A stretch of 64,000 nucleotides of DNA from Malus domestica (taxonomy: Eukaryota; Streptophyta; Magnoliopsida; Rosales; Rosaceae), in the NCBI RefSeq assembly GCF_042453785.1, contig NC_091661.1, positions 29,193,501 to 29,257,500 of the forward strand, read 5' to 3'. The notes under the pieces are model-generated. The model had not been told where the DNA came from, did no database searches, and saw nothing but the letters and a program-made list of their open reading frames with translations. Of the stretch, positions 23,936 to 37,727 are shown in pieces. The translations under genes were made by a program, and so were the position numbers. The first letter of the stretch is position 1. Each line of letters begins with the position of its first letter.

Positions 23936-24520
23936 GGTCATCTCCAACCGAAGGCTGGTTAGAGGGTTTGTTTTAACCCTTTGGCCTTTCAAGAAATTAA
24001 TATTTTAATGAACAGTAAATGGCCGTATTTGTCTCCATCTCCAACCAAGGACCAAAGGGCCATAGGGCTCGCTTTAGCCCTGTCACAAAAAACCGTCTCC
24101 AACCGAATGCCAAACATAATTTATTATTTAAATTTAATGTTGTTTCATGTTAATTTAATATTGTATAATGGCTTAGGAAGTTAAAGGAAAAAAATAGAAT
24201 TTAAAAAAAATATGAAACAAATTTTGTAGAATAGAAGTTATAGGAAAAAAAATAGAATTAAAAAAAATATATGAAACAAATTTTGTAAAATAGAAGTTAT
24301 AGGAAGTTATAGAAATAAAAACATAGAATTAAAAAAAAAAAAGTTATAGGAAAAAAAATTGTAAATAAAAAAAATAAAGGCTAGCTGACGTCAGCTAGCC
24401 ATTGCATTTGAAAATTTGGCCTAGCATTCCTGTCAGTTATATTTGACAGGAATGCTCACTTTTCTGACCAGCTCGAGGCTGGCTGGTTAGATTGGGCCAG
24501 TCCTTTGGCCGTTTCAGATT
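23936..24520. mobile_element. Truncated copy of TTA-target TIR element, fused to MADS3
   Basis: Same element as 43182-43881, starting after TTA with GGTCATCTCCAACCGAAGG. It is cut at about 24520, where the sequence switches to MADS intron 2. The right terminal repeat is missing. This switch is the boundary between units II and III. Confidence 0.8.
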
Positions 24521-27337
24521 CCATATCAATATCTTGTGTTGACTTCTTTATAAAGAGAGAAAGATAACTTGGAAAGTGAGAGGGGAGAGAAAAGGAGGGG
24601 AATGAATTTGGAGATGAGAGAATCCTACTCCGAACAAATTCAAAAAAACTTGTCAGCAATTAAAATCTTATGGTACTTAACATACAGACACAATTGCGTG
24701 TGTACATACAGACACAATTACGTGTGTACGGTAATGATTTTCACATAGCTAGAAGATAACTATAAAGCAAAGTTGGGGTTTTCATAGTAGTTTAGATAAG
24801 TTAGATTCCTATAGTTCGAACTATGTAACATTATTTTCGGATTGATGTGAGTTTGATAAATGTGAGTCCCATCTATTAATTGTGAAACTCAAATGCGTTT
24901 TCTTTTTCTTCACTTCATTATTGATTGTTCTCCTTTCTCCCTATCAAAATGGTTGGCCCACTATTATATGAATCAAACTCATGACAGCTATACATGACAC
25001 TTAACAATTGGACTCACTGTTGTTAGACCAAAAATTTCCGACTTACAATGCTTGTTTGATTTTTATTTATTAGAATGAAACTCAAATTTGCTGGTTCACT
25101 GTAGAAGTGTGGAGTTCCTAACAATTAGTTCTTGTTTATCTTCTATATATTGTTAAGAAAGGTGCTTAGCAAAACCAAGTAGGACGAACAAGAACCATCC
25201 CAGCAAGTGATCTCAAAAACACTTCCCAGGAAAGTTAACTGATTAGGCTAGTAGATCCCTCAAAGGCTTGGTGCTTCTCTCCTCTCATAAACCACAATAA
25301 TCCTGAGAACCATAAAGCACCCAGAAATGCCTCCTAGGCTCCTACTCAAGTTATGTAGGGCAAAAACGAGTTCGCCATTTGAGCATGCAACGAAGCAAGG
25401 AGTGGTGCTTATTACTCACCATGTACCTCTAGCACACCAGTAAAAACGAATTTTCAATCTCAGCTCATATGAAGAAAATCTATCAAAAACTTCCCTATTA
25501 ATTTTTTGCGTGCACACACATATACATATGTATGTATATCCCAAAAAGCAACAACTGTACCTCCAGAAGGCATGCAATTTATCCAATTTCTCAACCCTTT
25601 ACTTCCCTGGTGGAAGGCGTCGTTGCATACTCCCACCAACCCACCGGAAGCAACTAAATTACTTGCAATTTGTTCAACAGGCCTAAATTTAACAGATTAA
25701 TTTTAAATTTAGTAATGAAAAAGAAATAGATCTTGTTCATATATACTCAACCAGTTCACTTCAAAAGAAAGGATTGAGTAAAATGCTATAGTTCTTGTTC
25801 TTTATTAAGTCATGTATAAATTGATCTTCTTTCCACCAAGATTTGATGTAAATTACTACCTTCTTCTCTATAAATTAAAGGATGCTAAAACAAATCAGCT
25901 AAAAGAGGTCATAGCCTTAAAGAGAAGGCTAAAAGTTTTTTTTTTCTTCCCTAATATAGTTATACCAGTAAGACTACGCTAAATGCAAGTCTATACTTTG
26001 GACAACATGCACTTGCATACTATCTTCCATCATTTTGAAGATTATGGCCAAAGACTAAATTCATGACATCAAGATTTTTTAAGTTTCATAACAAAATCTG
26101 AAATCTAAAAGATTGGATTTTCAAAATCCAAGATGGAGCTTCTAACCTGCACATGTTGTTCCACTTCAACCTTGTTGGTTTGCTCATGATCTTTTGCATA
26201 TTTACGGTATCGTGTTAGCGTCTCTCGCATGCTGAAGCATCCAGAAAAAAAAAGTCCAAAATATCAGATAATGATGAAATCATTGTACTCCATTCATCCT
26301 AGTATCTCTTAACAATATGATATAGATGACATTTTGCAATGATTCAAGTTTTCTGAAATCTCATTCAATTTAGTGGACAAAATCTACATAAATTGTTGCA
26401 AAGGACAGAATGCTCCATAGTTAACAAAAAAGCCAGCTAGCATTTAGACCTACACACCTGTAAATTGTAAAACGAGTAGGCTAATATCAATGAAATTGTG
26501 TTGATCATATAACTGCAATAATTCACAAATTATAATTAAGGTACAACTCCATTGTATGTGGATGAGTTTTTAATGTTTGAATTCATTTCAGGTCAGTTTA
26601 ATACAGCTTGGTTGCTCCCGTTTCAAACTCAAACCGGCTGCTGAGATGTCCCGTTCACGTTAAATATATGCTAATCGCAAGGAAATAGCTACGATGGATG
26701 ATAACTAGAGCTGGTGAGTTGAAGTAAAATTGGTCAGTGGGGTATAGGATACGTCTAGTGAACTTCATCTAAGTCAAAAAAAGTAAAACAAGAGTACAAA
26801 ATTATTTTGTAAAAGTTAAAACTTTGAGTACAGAAATCTGGCTGGGATGTAGTTGAACAAATACATATTGTACTAAATATATATCTGAATTGATATGATT
26901 ATAATTATAAGGGTAAACATCATGTGTAAGATGTATGGTACAAATTAAACATAAATATATATAGGTTTTCAAGTATTGATTGTGATTATACGGATAGAAA
27001 GCTACAAATCTGTATTATATGTTTACATCATACTACACCCTAGCATCAAGCTAGTACAAGTACCCCTTACCTTCTTGTTTCATCTAATTAAATTAAGCAT
27101 ATAGAAGAAAAGAAAGATGCGGTTTCAAGAATTTATAGAAATTAAAGAAACTTACTCAGAGCTGGAGAACTCATAGAGCCTGTCCTTCTGGGAGAAGATG
27201 ATGACTGCAACTTCAGCATCGCAAAGAACAGAAAATTCATAAGCTTTCTTTAACAAGCCGTTTCGACGTTTGGACAAGGTCACCTGCCGGCTTGTGGCAT
27301 TCTCAATTCTTTTCATCGCAATCTTCCCTCTCACCAT
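24521..27337 (-). pseudogene. MADS3: two-exon remnant of SOC1-clade MADS-box gene
   Basis: Exon 1 (27156-27337) encodes a MADS domain with replacements absent from both sisters: GKIAMKR for GKIEMKR, VTLSKRR for VTFSKRR, and AYEFSV for AYELSV. Exon 2 (26147-26231) is intact. Similarity to MADS2 continues through intron 2 down to about 24521, matching MADS2 position ~13015, and then stops. Exons 3-7 (K domain and C-terminal motif) are absent. If transcribed, it could at most give a short MADS-I peptide. It is nearer to MADS2 than to MADS1. Confidence 0.9.
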
Positions 27338-28993
27338 GTCTTGGCTTTGCCTAATTCATCATTCACCACCATCGTTAATTGCCACAAAAAAAAATTAAAA
27401 ATTAAAAAAAAATAAGCAAAAATCTTATAAAATTGGTAAAGGTAAGAAACATATATAGCTCAAATCGCTATATATAGAAGGGTTTTTCAGAAGCAGTATA
27501 CTGAGACAAAGATTTACAAGCAGGAAGATTTGAAGAAGTACCCTAACACTAGAAACAATGTTGGATTTGTGAAGAACGTCCGGTGACCCTGGAGATAGTC
27601 AACTTTGAAAACCCAAAGAAGTTCTAATAAAAAGTAAATTATAGATGAACCCCAAAAGGATGTATACAAAAAAAATTCCCAAAAACATGATAAATTGAGT
27701 TTCTAAAAATAGAACCCAGAGACCCCATAAGGGTTAATTACCAAAAGGACACAGAAAGCACCCCCAAAAAAGCAACAAGCACACAACGGTATTGGATTTG
27801 AAGGATACAGTTATGGAAAATTGATCAGAAACCCTAAAAATAATATTCACAGTGCAGGAAACGCAAAGAAGGAATTTTTTATCTGATTGTGTCCAATCTC
27901 TTTCTCCTCTTTATTCTCAGGCCACACAACCATTTTCCTTCCATATCGATCGAGAGCTACTTCTATTATTCCCCTTGTCCTTCTGTCCAAACTTCCTACC
28001 CACAAAAAATAAAAAGTAAAAAGTATAATATTAATTATAGAGTTCTCAATTATAGCAAATAAAAAATGAAATAGTTGATATAAGTGTAACCAAGTTACTA
28101 TAATAGTGTACTTTCATCTGTACTTAAATTTGAATTTTTATACTCGTAGTAAAACATAAAAGAGTAATTAAATGATTCTTCAGCTCATTGTTTCTCTTAT
28201 TTCACAAAATTAAGAGTGCAGTCAATTTGGATCTCATAAAATTTTAACGAATTTGTTTTTAGTGACTGGTTTTAAAAGGTTTGAATGCTCTACAACTCTA
28301 CATGAATTTTGGTAAATTATGTGGATTTGTACAAACTTCTTTTATAATTTTTTTTAGAATTTATTAACTTCTGCAACATAAAATAATTTTTTTTCCTGTT
28401 ACACAATTTGAAAGGAACATACACCTTTATAAATTGATATAGAAATACAAATGAATCAAATATGTCTTTTCATTTCCATTTGAATTGTGACTTTTTAAAA
28501 ATAAAATTCTCATTCTCGCAATAAGAAATAAAAGGGTAATTAAATGATTCCCTAACCTCATTTCTTCTTCTCAAAGAAAGGGAAGAGGGAGTGGAATCTT
28601 TATAGGTTCTTTTAATATGTTGAGGTAATCATCGTACAATTACTTGCGGATGAGCCAATAGAAACAGGCCACCGCATTGTCCGATGTCTGCAGACCGGCG
28701 TCATTTTTTCCAAGATACGACCGTGTCACGTGCCAGCCTTGAGTGCCGAGCCCAAACTTGTTTTCCTTACATTATATTTTTCAGTGTGACCGTTATACAA
28801 TACGGTACATCACGTATCTTTATATAAATAGTTAGATATGTATGTTAAAAGATTAATAGCTTAAAAATTAAAATTTTTCACCGCTTACATAAAAACACGT
28901 AGTATATCATCCGTATTTCCATCACAACTAAAATTTTTCCTACATTTAGGGTTTTAGGAGTGAGACGGGAACGTACAAGTGAGGTCCAGAGGG
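27338..28993. other. MADS3 5' flank and unit III spacer
   Basis: Matches 15845-18124 of unit II without its MITEs at 16560 and 17638. It includes the G-box block (CACGTG at 28727-28732). No gene recognised. Confidence 0.5.
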
Positions 28994-28998
28994 AACCA

Positions 28999-29681
28999 TG
29001 TTAGAGTAAATATAGAAATATAGAGAATAATCTGAATGATGACTTTGAGGTACGACTTGAATCGTTTCCTTAAAGTGTTATTTACCCCCACTCGAATGAG
29101 TTTGCTAAAGGGTTCTTAGCAAATCACTTCCAGGATACAACAAAGTATGGAATATTCGATTAGCAAAACCGAATTGTATTCCCTTAGAAATAACTAGAAA
29201 AAAATTGTATGAATATGATGAGGAGAGAAAGGAGAGCAAAGAAATTATGTAGACAACAAATTTCTGAAATTGTGTATGAAACATTATGCCACAATAGGTA
29301 TTTATAGGCATTAAGGCACCCGTTCATCGAGTCCTTTCATTTTAATTGAAGATATACAACTCTTCTTAAAAGTGTTGATCTAAAAGACATATCTTCTATT
29401 TAGAATTCTCAGAAAATAAATATTGACTAATTATATCTTTTAATTTTACTCATACAATTTGAGTAAGTATCATATATTTTAACAAAAAATTGTAACCATT
29501 CAACAAGATGTACAAAGGTTGAAATCCAACCTTTCCGCCTGTAGGCTTGCTGCGCATCGCAGCAGCCTTTCCCTATTATACATATAGATATGCTGCACAA
29601 TGCAGCACCAAGTCTAATATATATATATATATATATATATATTTTTTATTATTATTATTATTATTATTGAAATCTTTAACA
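28999..29681 (-). repeat. 3' LTR of copia element
   Basis: Direct repeat of 34320-34984. It contains an (AT)n run and an ATT-type triplet run that make it slightly longer than the other LTR. Confidence 0.9.
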
Positions 29682-30253
29682 ATGCTTCCCAATTTCAATA
29701 ATATGATTAATAATATAATAACATTTCTCTCTTTATAATTAATCACAAGCATACCGATATAATCATGCATACAATAAAGGTGTCTTTCGAATTAAACCTT
29801 TAATTAGTGTAAGTAATTCAAAGTTATAACGAATACGATAGTGACCTAAGTTTAAACCACCTATTCTAATGTTAAAACCGGAATCACTACACACATGATT
29901 ATATCTTATTTCCTTAAAGAAATTTCTGAACTAATTAAGCACTATTATGACATTGTGCTTCATCCTGGTTTCATAAACATTTGCAAGAGAAAACCCAACT
30001 CTTGGTAGAAGCTGCACCAGTTCTTATGTTCATATAGGTGAGGTTATTCCCATGTCTCTGCTACTATAGACATAACTACAAATAACCTCATTAAGAGATA
30101 AAACTCATCCTCCTAAACGTAGCAGTCTTGCACTGATCATCCTGGAATGAGCTATATATTAATTTTCAGTGATTTCACAACCATTTAACAATAACTTGTT
30201 ATTACCCATTAAACTTTTAAACTAGTGATGTTCTAGACAAAGTTGGGTTACTA

Positions 30254-31240
30254 TTATTGGTGGCTAATTTCAGTAAAGGGTTTTAGCCTCATTCCACTAG
30301 ATGTACTAACTACCAAAGCTCTTGAAAGTGCTTTCGTTAACGGATCCGCCAAGTTATTACTTGATTTAACATAAACAATATTAATAACTCCATCAATTAT
30401 TAATTGCTTGACATATTCATGTCTCAAGCTAATATGTCTAGACTTTCCATTGTATACCTTATTGTATGCTCTAGACAAAGTAGCCTCACTATCACAGTAT
30501 AAAGAAATGGATGGCATTGGTTGTGGCCACAACTCTATTTCCAATAACAAATTTCTAATTCATTCCGCTTCTTTACCTGCTGCCGCTAATGCTATAAATT
30601 CAGATTCCATAGTTGAATGTGCTATACATGTTTGCTTCTTCGAAGCCCAAGAAATTGCTCATCCGTCAATTGTAAAAATCCACCCTGATGTGGACTTATT
30701 ATCATTAGCACTTGTTATCCAATTTGCATCTGAATATCATTCAAGTACTGCTGGAAACTCATAATAAGTTAAACTCATATTAATAGTTCTTTTAAGATAA
30801 CCAAAAATTTTATTTATTGCTTTCCAATGAGCAGTACACGGATGAATAGTGTATCTATAAAGTTTGCATACTGCAAATGCAATATTTGGCCTGGTACAAT
30901 GCATGGCATATATTAAACTTCCGATTACACTAGCATACTCAAGCTGTGCAACAGACCTACCAGAATTATTAAGCAAAGTTTCACTAGGGTCATAAGGGGT
31001 AGTTGATTCTTTGATTTGTAGATGCTTAAACTTAAGAAGCAATTCTTCTATATAATGTGACTGACACAAATCGTAACCCCTACTATGCTTATTTACTTTA
31101 ATTCCCAATATAGTATCTACTTCATTCAAATCCTTCATCTTGAATTTTGAATTTAGATACTCTTTAGTTTCAAATACACCTTTGATGTTTGTACAAAAAA
31201 TTAGCAAGTCGTCGACATATAAACATATAACAACACCATA
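30254..31240 (-). pseudogene. Copia reverse transcriptase C-part and RNase H remnant
   Basis: The catalytic YVDD of reverse transcriptase is at 31208-31219, within VVICLYVDDLLIF. Downstream are the copia signatures YASVIGSLIYAM with TRPNIAFAV, and then the RNase H part (LYCDSEA, HISLRHEYV, NNLADPLTKAL). The 5' portion of the RT, up to about 31750, is recognisable only in pieces because of stops. Confidence 0.9.
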
Positions 31241-31752
31241 ATCATTTGTGAATTTAGAGTATATGCATTTATCAGCACTATTATGTCTAAATCCATATGA
31301 TAAAATGACAAATCAAACTTTTCATGTCATTATTTTGTTGCTTGCTTCAATCCATATAACGACTTTACTAATTTACAAACCTTCTTTTCATTCCCAGAGA
31401 GAACAAACCCTTCCGGTTATTCCATATAGACTTTTTCATCTAAATCACCATTTAAAAATGCAGTTTTCACATCCATTTGATGCACATGCAAATTATAGAA
31501 AGATGCCAATGCAAACACTATTCTAATTGATGTTAGCCTAGCTACTGGTGCATATGTATCGAAATAGTCTATTCCTTTTTTCTGCTTAAAACCCTTGGCA
31601 ACCAGTCTGGCTTTAAATGTCTGAATAAACCCGTCTGTATTGTATTTTCTTCTAAATACCCACTTACAACCTATTGCTTTTGATCATTGGGGCAAGTCTA
31701 CTAAAACTCATGTCTGATTAAATATTAATGATTCAAATTCATCATCTATAGC

Positions 31753-32818
31753 CTATTTCCAAAAAGCTGCATTTCTTGAAGTCATTGCTTCGCTTAGACT
31801 TTTAGGATCATCTTCAACATTCAACAATATGGGTATTTTTTTAAGAATCTTTGTTCTATTTCCTTCAACTAAAAATACAATAGATTGAGATGAAATAAAA
31901 TCAGGGCCTATAATCTTTTCTTTTCTTACTATTTGGCTTTTCCTTGGTTCATTAATAGTTTCAGACTGTTTTCTTTTCTCACATTGAGAATGACTACTAG
32001 CCGGATTAGAGAAAAGTGTTTGATCATTCTCTTTTCCAGACATTGAGTAGTCGTTATAGAATTTATTTTCTATAAATTCGACATCTCTAGACTCAACTAT
32101 TGTATTTGAGTCTAAATCAAGCAACCTATATGCCTTTGAATTTTCTGCATATTCTACAAATATGCTTTTAATTCCTCTTGGACCCAACTTGGATCTCTTA
32201 GGATCGAGTGCCTTATAAAAAGCTACACAACCCCATACTCTCAAATATGACAAATTTGGTTTTCTTCATTTCCAAATTTCATATGGTGACACATGTGTCT
32301 TTGTAGATGTAATTCTATTGTGTATATGACATGCAGTAAACAATATTTCACCCCATAAATATTTTGGAGTATTAGCATTAATCATCATAGAATTAATCAT
32401 TTCACTGAGTGTCCTAATTTTTCTTTCTCATTTCAGTGAGTGTCCTATTTTTTCTTTCTACCAAACCATTTTGTTGTGGTGTATAAGGTGCAGTTCTTTG
32501 ATGTATAATATCATGCTCTTCACAAAAAATATCAAATTCATTTGAAAAATATTCACCACCTCTATCACTACGAAGGCATTTAATTTTCCTTCCTTTTTGG
32601 TTTTCAACTTCAGCTTTATAGTGCTTAAAACACTCAAAAGTTTCATCTTTATTACACAATAAATAAACATAAGTGAACTTAGAATAATCATCTATAAATG
32701 TGATAAAATATCGTTTTCCTCCTCTTGTTAAAACACCATTGAATTCACATATGTCAGAATGTATTAAGTCTAATAAATTTGTATTTCTTTCGGCAGTTGG
32801 AAAATGTTTCTTAGTCAT
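31753..32818 (-). pseudogene. Copia integrase remnant
   Basis: 32414-32818 encodes the integrase core with DDE residues in HSDICEF, FIDDYSKF and SDRGGEYFSNEF, followed by TPQQNGLVERKNRTL. 31753-32253 continues the C-terminal GKP-like portion (LRVWGCVAF) in a different frame, so a frameshift separates them. Confidence 0.9.
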
Positions 32819-32932
32819 TTTCGCTTAAATACATGTTTCACATTTATCATTATAATCATCATTGCAAGCAATTAAACCAAGTGTGCGCATGTATTTTAAA
32901 GATCTAAAATTTATATGTGCTAAACGTAAATG

Positions 32933-34297
32933 CTATAAATGAGAGGAATATTCAACAATATAAGCAGAAGAATTCCCTTTATTATTAATACTTAGTTTGA
33001 ACATCCCATCACAAAAATACTCATTCCCAACAAACATCCCATTTTGCGACATTATTAACTTGTCGGTCTCTATAACAGTCTTTATACCGTTCTTACATAA
33101 TAAATTTGCAGACACAAGATTCTTTCTAATTTCTGGAACATGTAGTATATTAAGCAACGTCAATTTCTTCCTATAAGTAAATTGAAGTTCAACGGTTCAT
33201 TTTCCTAAAACTTTGACGAAATTATGATTCTCCATTAAAACTTATTGATTGTCCGTTGATGCTTCATATGTCTTGAATTGTGCCTTGTCATTGCACACAT
33301 GTATAGTAGCCCCTAAGTCGAGCCACCAATCAGAGGATTTTATTGCTGCTACCATATTCAGTTCGGTAATCATACCAATATGCATCATTGATACCATTGC
33401 AACAATGTTATCAATTTCAGAGTTTTCCACCATATTTGCGCTATTGGACTTATTGGCATATTCCTCACTTGCTTTCCTGTGTCTACAATCACGAATGTAA
33501 TGACCTTTCTTTCCACAATGGTAGCATACATCATTTGCATTCTTTTGATTGTTGTTGGAATTGGTCTTTTTAAACTTCCCTTTGTCAATTTTGACTTTGA
33601 AGTTCTTTTTATATTTGTTTCCTTCGACAATGTGAACTTTAGAGAAATCTTGATTTGTAAAATTCTTATCACGATTTCGAGTTTCCTCTTCAATTTGAAT
33701 GCCCTTTTGCAAATTCTCCAAAGTAATATCTTCCACAATGTGTAGAAGTTTCTTTCTATAGTTATTCCATGTTTAGGATAATTTTGCCATAATAGCCCCA
33801 ACTATCATATGATCCGAAATAACTATTTTAAGTTCACGAAACTTTGAGACCAATACCAATAATTCATGAACTTGATCTAGGATGGGTTTGTTATCAAACA
33901 TAGTGAATTAATAATATTTGAATATTAAAAATTTATCAATACTTTTTTTTTCCGTTGTGTACTTGTGTTCAAGTGCTTCCTAAATTTCCTCTGGAAATTG
34001 AATATGTGCATACAAGTCATATAAACGATCAGATAATGTGCCCAAGATGTGTCCTCGACATACCAATTCATCTTCTTCATGCTTCTTTCTATCGGCAACT
34101 ATATTGTCCGAGTCTTTGTCACTTGGTTCACAAATAGGCTCCAATTTCGGGTCCAACACATATATGACATTTAGAACAGTAAGCATGAAACGCATCTTGT
34201 CCTTCCATCGGGTGAAATTTGATCCATCAAATTTGTCAAACTTGTAGACATCTTGATTGATAATCTTCAAATCTATGTTATCAGATTTGTTATCCAT
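32933..34297 (-). pseudogene. Copia gag and protease remnant
   Basis: Gag starts at 34297 with MDNKSDN and carries the copia gag motif KFDGSNFTRWKDKM. An in-frame TAG follows PEEI, where related elements have Trp. 33242-33736 holds the zinc knuckle CYHCGKKGHYIRDC and the protease active site, here DLGAT instead of the canonical DSGAT. 32933-33163 is the pre-integrase region. Confidence 0.9.
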
Positions 34298-34319
34298 GAC
34301 GAAAATAACACTTTAAGAT

Positions 34320-34984
34320 TGGTAGAGTAAATATAGAAATATAGAGAATAATCCGAATGATGACTTTGGGGTACGACTTGAATCGTTTCCTTAAAGTGTT
34401 ATTTGCCTCCACTCGAATGAGTTTGCTAAAGAGTTCTTGGCAAATCACTTTCAGGATATAACAAAGCATGGAATATTCGATTAGCAAAACCGAATTGTAT
34501 TCTCTTATAAATAACTAGAAAGAAATTGTATGAATATGATGAGGAGAGAAAGGAGAGCAAAGAAATTATGTAGACAATAAATTTCTGAAATTGTGTATGA
34601 AAATTATGCCACGATAGGTATTTATAGGCATTAAGGCACATGTTCATCAAGTCCTTTCATTTTAATTGAAGATATACAACTCTTCTTAAAAGTGTTGATC
34701 TAAAAGACATGTATTCTATTTAAAATTTTCAGAAAATAAATATTGACTAATTATATCTTTTAATTTTACTCATACAATTTGAGTAAGCATCATATATTTT
34801 AACCAAAAATTGTAACCATTCAACAAGATGTACAAAGGTTGAAATCCAACATTTCTGCCTGTAGGCTTGCTGTGCATCGCAGCTGCCTTTCCCTATTATA
34901 CATACAGATATGCTGCACAATACAGCACCAAGTCTAATATATATATATATATATATATATATTTTATTATTGAAATCTTTAACA
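34320..34984 (-). repeat. 5' LTR of copia element
   Basis: Direct repeat of 28999-29681, adjacent to the gag start. I could not identify a convincing primer-binding site next to it. Confidence 0.9.
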
Positions 34985-35953
34985 AACCATTGGCTCGTCT
35001 GTGTAGCATGGTCAATCAGGTCTCTAGATTATAAAATAAAAAATAAAATAGGATACTTGAGAGTGAACTGCATTTTACATAGGTTTATTTTAACTATAAA
35101 AACACCTAATAGACTTTATGGCAAATAGACTTCAAACTTATTTGCGATAAAATGCATTTTACGTAGGTTTATTTTAAAGAATTTTAACGAAAAACTTTCG
35201 GTATTGTTTATTTTAAGGAAAAATCATATTTTTACACTAAAAAGTCAATTCTTGTACTATTCATTTTACCTTTTATTTTGTCCTTATCGTTAAAACTCAA
35301 AGTTTTCAAGCTATATTTATTAGTTTTCCTTTTATTTTAACTATAAAAACACCTAATAGACTTTATGGAAAATAGATTTCAAACTTATTTGCAATAAAAT
35401 CTATTAGGTGTTTCTATATATAAAAAAAAAAGTTTGTGATGTCATTTTTATTAATTTTCTATCTTTCATAATTTATTCAATGCAAATATTTAAAAATCAC
35501 TTCTCATAGTGAAATCGGACGATGAAAAATTCATCATCGATTCTCCACACAACAAAAAAAAAAAAGATGAATTTTACATATTTAAGATGAAGAGCACTTT
35601 AATTCGTAGTTATATATTCAAAAGGCATATGGAAAGGTGGTTTTCTTTGCTATATTGGTGGAAAAGTAAAGAATAAAGAAGAAGAAAAATAGTCCACAAT
35701 ATCTTGATGAAGTGTTTTAGTATTGTCGCCTGATGTTACAGTTTGATTGTGAATGTAATATTCGACAAAGCTATAGGAGATGAGTTTTATTGCTGATACA
35801 TTGCCCAACCTGAGTCTCTCTAACAAGCTCAATATTTTTATAAGCAATTATCATTATCTAATATTTATGAAGTCCCTAAACCTCTTGACATTATTTTGTA
35901 GTTTCTCTTTGCACCTTTGTTTAACAAAAAAAATAAACTGTGTACACTATCAG

Positions 35954-36423
35954 TTGGATATTCGGGAGTCAAAAACTCGTTAATTTTATAAAAGCATTTT
36001 GAATTATTTGATTTATTAGATCTTGAATTTTAATGAATTATGTGATTTATTAGTTTCACCTCATTCTGTCGCATCTCCTCAGAGAAACTCTGCTCCACCT
36101 GTAAACTTAGCGGAGAAATGACAGAACCTCTAGTTTCGGGCATAAATCCTAACAAACTTAGACCACAGGGGTTTAAATCCGAATTTTTTTTACCACATGG
36201 ACTATCTTCCGAATACCTTATGACCACAGAGACTATTTATCCGATTTTACCAACCTAAACCTAATGAAGGAATGACAAAAGGGCATAAATCCTAACAGAC
36301 TTAGACCACAGGGGTTTAAATCCTAACATACTGTGACCACAGGGGTTTAAATCCGAATTTTTTTACCACAGAGGCTATCATCCGAATACTTTATGATCAC
36401 AGGAACCATTTATCCGATTAGGC
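35954..36423. mobile_element. ~470-bp insertion in unit III spacer
   Basis: Present only in unit III. It has internal imperfect repeats built on ACCACAGGGGTTTAAATC and TTTATCCGATT. No terminal inverted repeats or coding region were identified, so its class is open. Confidence 0.45.
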
Positions 36424-37086
36424 TACCTACAATTTGCATCAAGATTTCAATCAAGTCCCTTCAATTGATGGCAGCGGCGCAAGTAATAATATAAAATGTA
36501 GAATTTGCAGCCATTGTACTTGTGCAGGTTAATTAACCAACTTGTTCTCTAGGTAATAAATGGGGAAGGAGATATTACGAAAAGAACAAGACTTGAAAAG
36601 TGTTTGTAGCTGAATAAGCACTCATGTAGTTTCAAAATGATTAAAAACGTTTGTGGTAAAAATATTTTTTATACTAATTCTTAGTAAAAAAGTTCAAGTG
36701 GATTTTATGAAAACACTTTGAAGTATTTTTTTTTGCAAGAAGCACATATTTAGTGTTTCTAAAACACTTAAATTACTTTTAGAATTCAAAATTAATTTTA
36801 TCAATATCATTTTCAATTATTTTAAAAATACTACAAAACGAGCTCTTAGTTAGCAATCACCCTTATATTTGAGGACTCATGTTTTGTGATTGAATACCTC
36901 ATCCCTCAAAATTGCATGTATAAAAAAAAGATATAAAAAATAATAATACATTAGTTAGGTCCATATAATCGTCATTAAAAAATTTCACCTTTTACAAGAA
37001 TATTTTTCTTTCTAATTATAAAACGTTTGGAGTGCACAATTAAATTTTGAAGTGTCGATAACAATTTTTTTATATATAATATGTTA

Positions 37087-37555
37087 GAGAAAATTGTAGC
37101 AATAGTCCTTTAATTTTAACCCAATTAGAGCAATAGTCCCTCAATTAAAAATCCACAGTCATTGATTCCTTAACTCATCAAAACGTGCAGCTACGGTCAT
37201 TTTCGTTAATTCAGTCAAAATGAGTCATGTTGGAATGACCATTACTATAATTGGGTTAAAGTTAAGAGACCATTGCTCTAATTGAGTTAAAGTTGATGGA
37301 CTATTTCTCCAATTAGGTTAAAGTTGAGAGACCATTACTGCAATTTTTCTCATTTGATTTTCCATATTAACCTCATGATTCAACTTCATATGCATGATAT
37401 ATGACTCATTTTGACGAAAGTTATAACAAAGTTGATGAAAAGAACTATAACTGCATGTTTTGATGAGTTAAGGAACCAATAGTCATGAATTTTTAGTTGA
37501 TGAACCTTTAATCTAATTGAGTTAAAATTAAAAGATAGTTTCTACAATTTTTCTC
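37087..37555. mobile_element. Inverted-repeat element shared by units II and III (copy 2)
   Basis: Counterpart of 20061-20527, with the same arms and the same position relative to the oxygenase. Confidence 0.65.
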
Positions 37556-37727
37556 ATCACGTTATAATAGAATAGGTAAATTCCTTAAAACAACAAAAAA
37601 TCCCATTTCAAAAGAGTACATGATGGCCCAGCCCATAACTAGTAAGGAATCGGTAGGCCGAGACTGAGTAAATGGGCCATAAAACCCATAAAACGGAGGA
37701 AGCGAGAAAGCGAAGGAAAGGCATCGA

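Larger units (their letters stand above)
28999..34984 (-). mobile_element. Ty1/copia LTR retrotransposon, complete but degenerate
   Basis: LTRs at 28999-29681 and 34320-34984 have TG...CA-type ends and are flanked by the 5-bp duplication AACCA (28994-28998 and 34985-34989). Coding remnants lie on the minus strand in copia order: gag, protease, integrase, reverse transcriptase, RNase H. A purine-rich tract (GGGAAG) lies just inside the left LTR, as expected for the 3' end of a minus-strand element. Stops and at least one frame change break the polyprotein, so it is non-autonomous now. It interrupts DNA that is continuous in unit II except for a MITE next to the same site. The two LTRs differ at several sites, so the insertion is not very recent; identity was not computed. 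Confidence 0.95.
34990..37727. other. Unit III spacer upstream of oxygenase B
   Basis: Co-linear with 18424-20729. Differences include an extra segment at about 35954-36423, containing repeated GACCACAGGGGTTTAAATCC motifs, that is absent from unit II. The shared TIR element lies at 37087-37555. No gene recognised. Confidence 0.5.
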
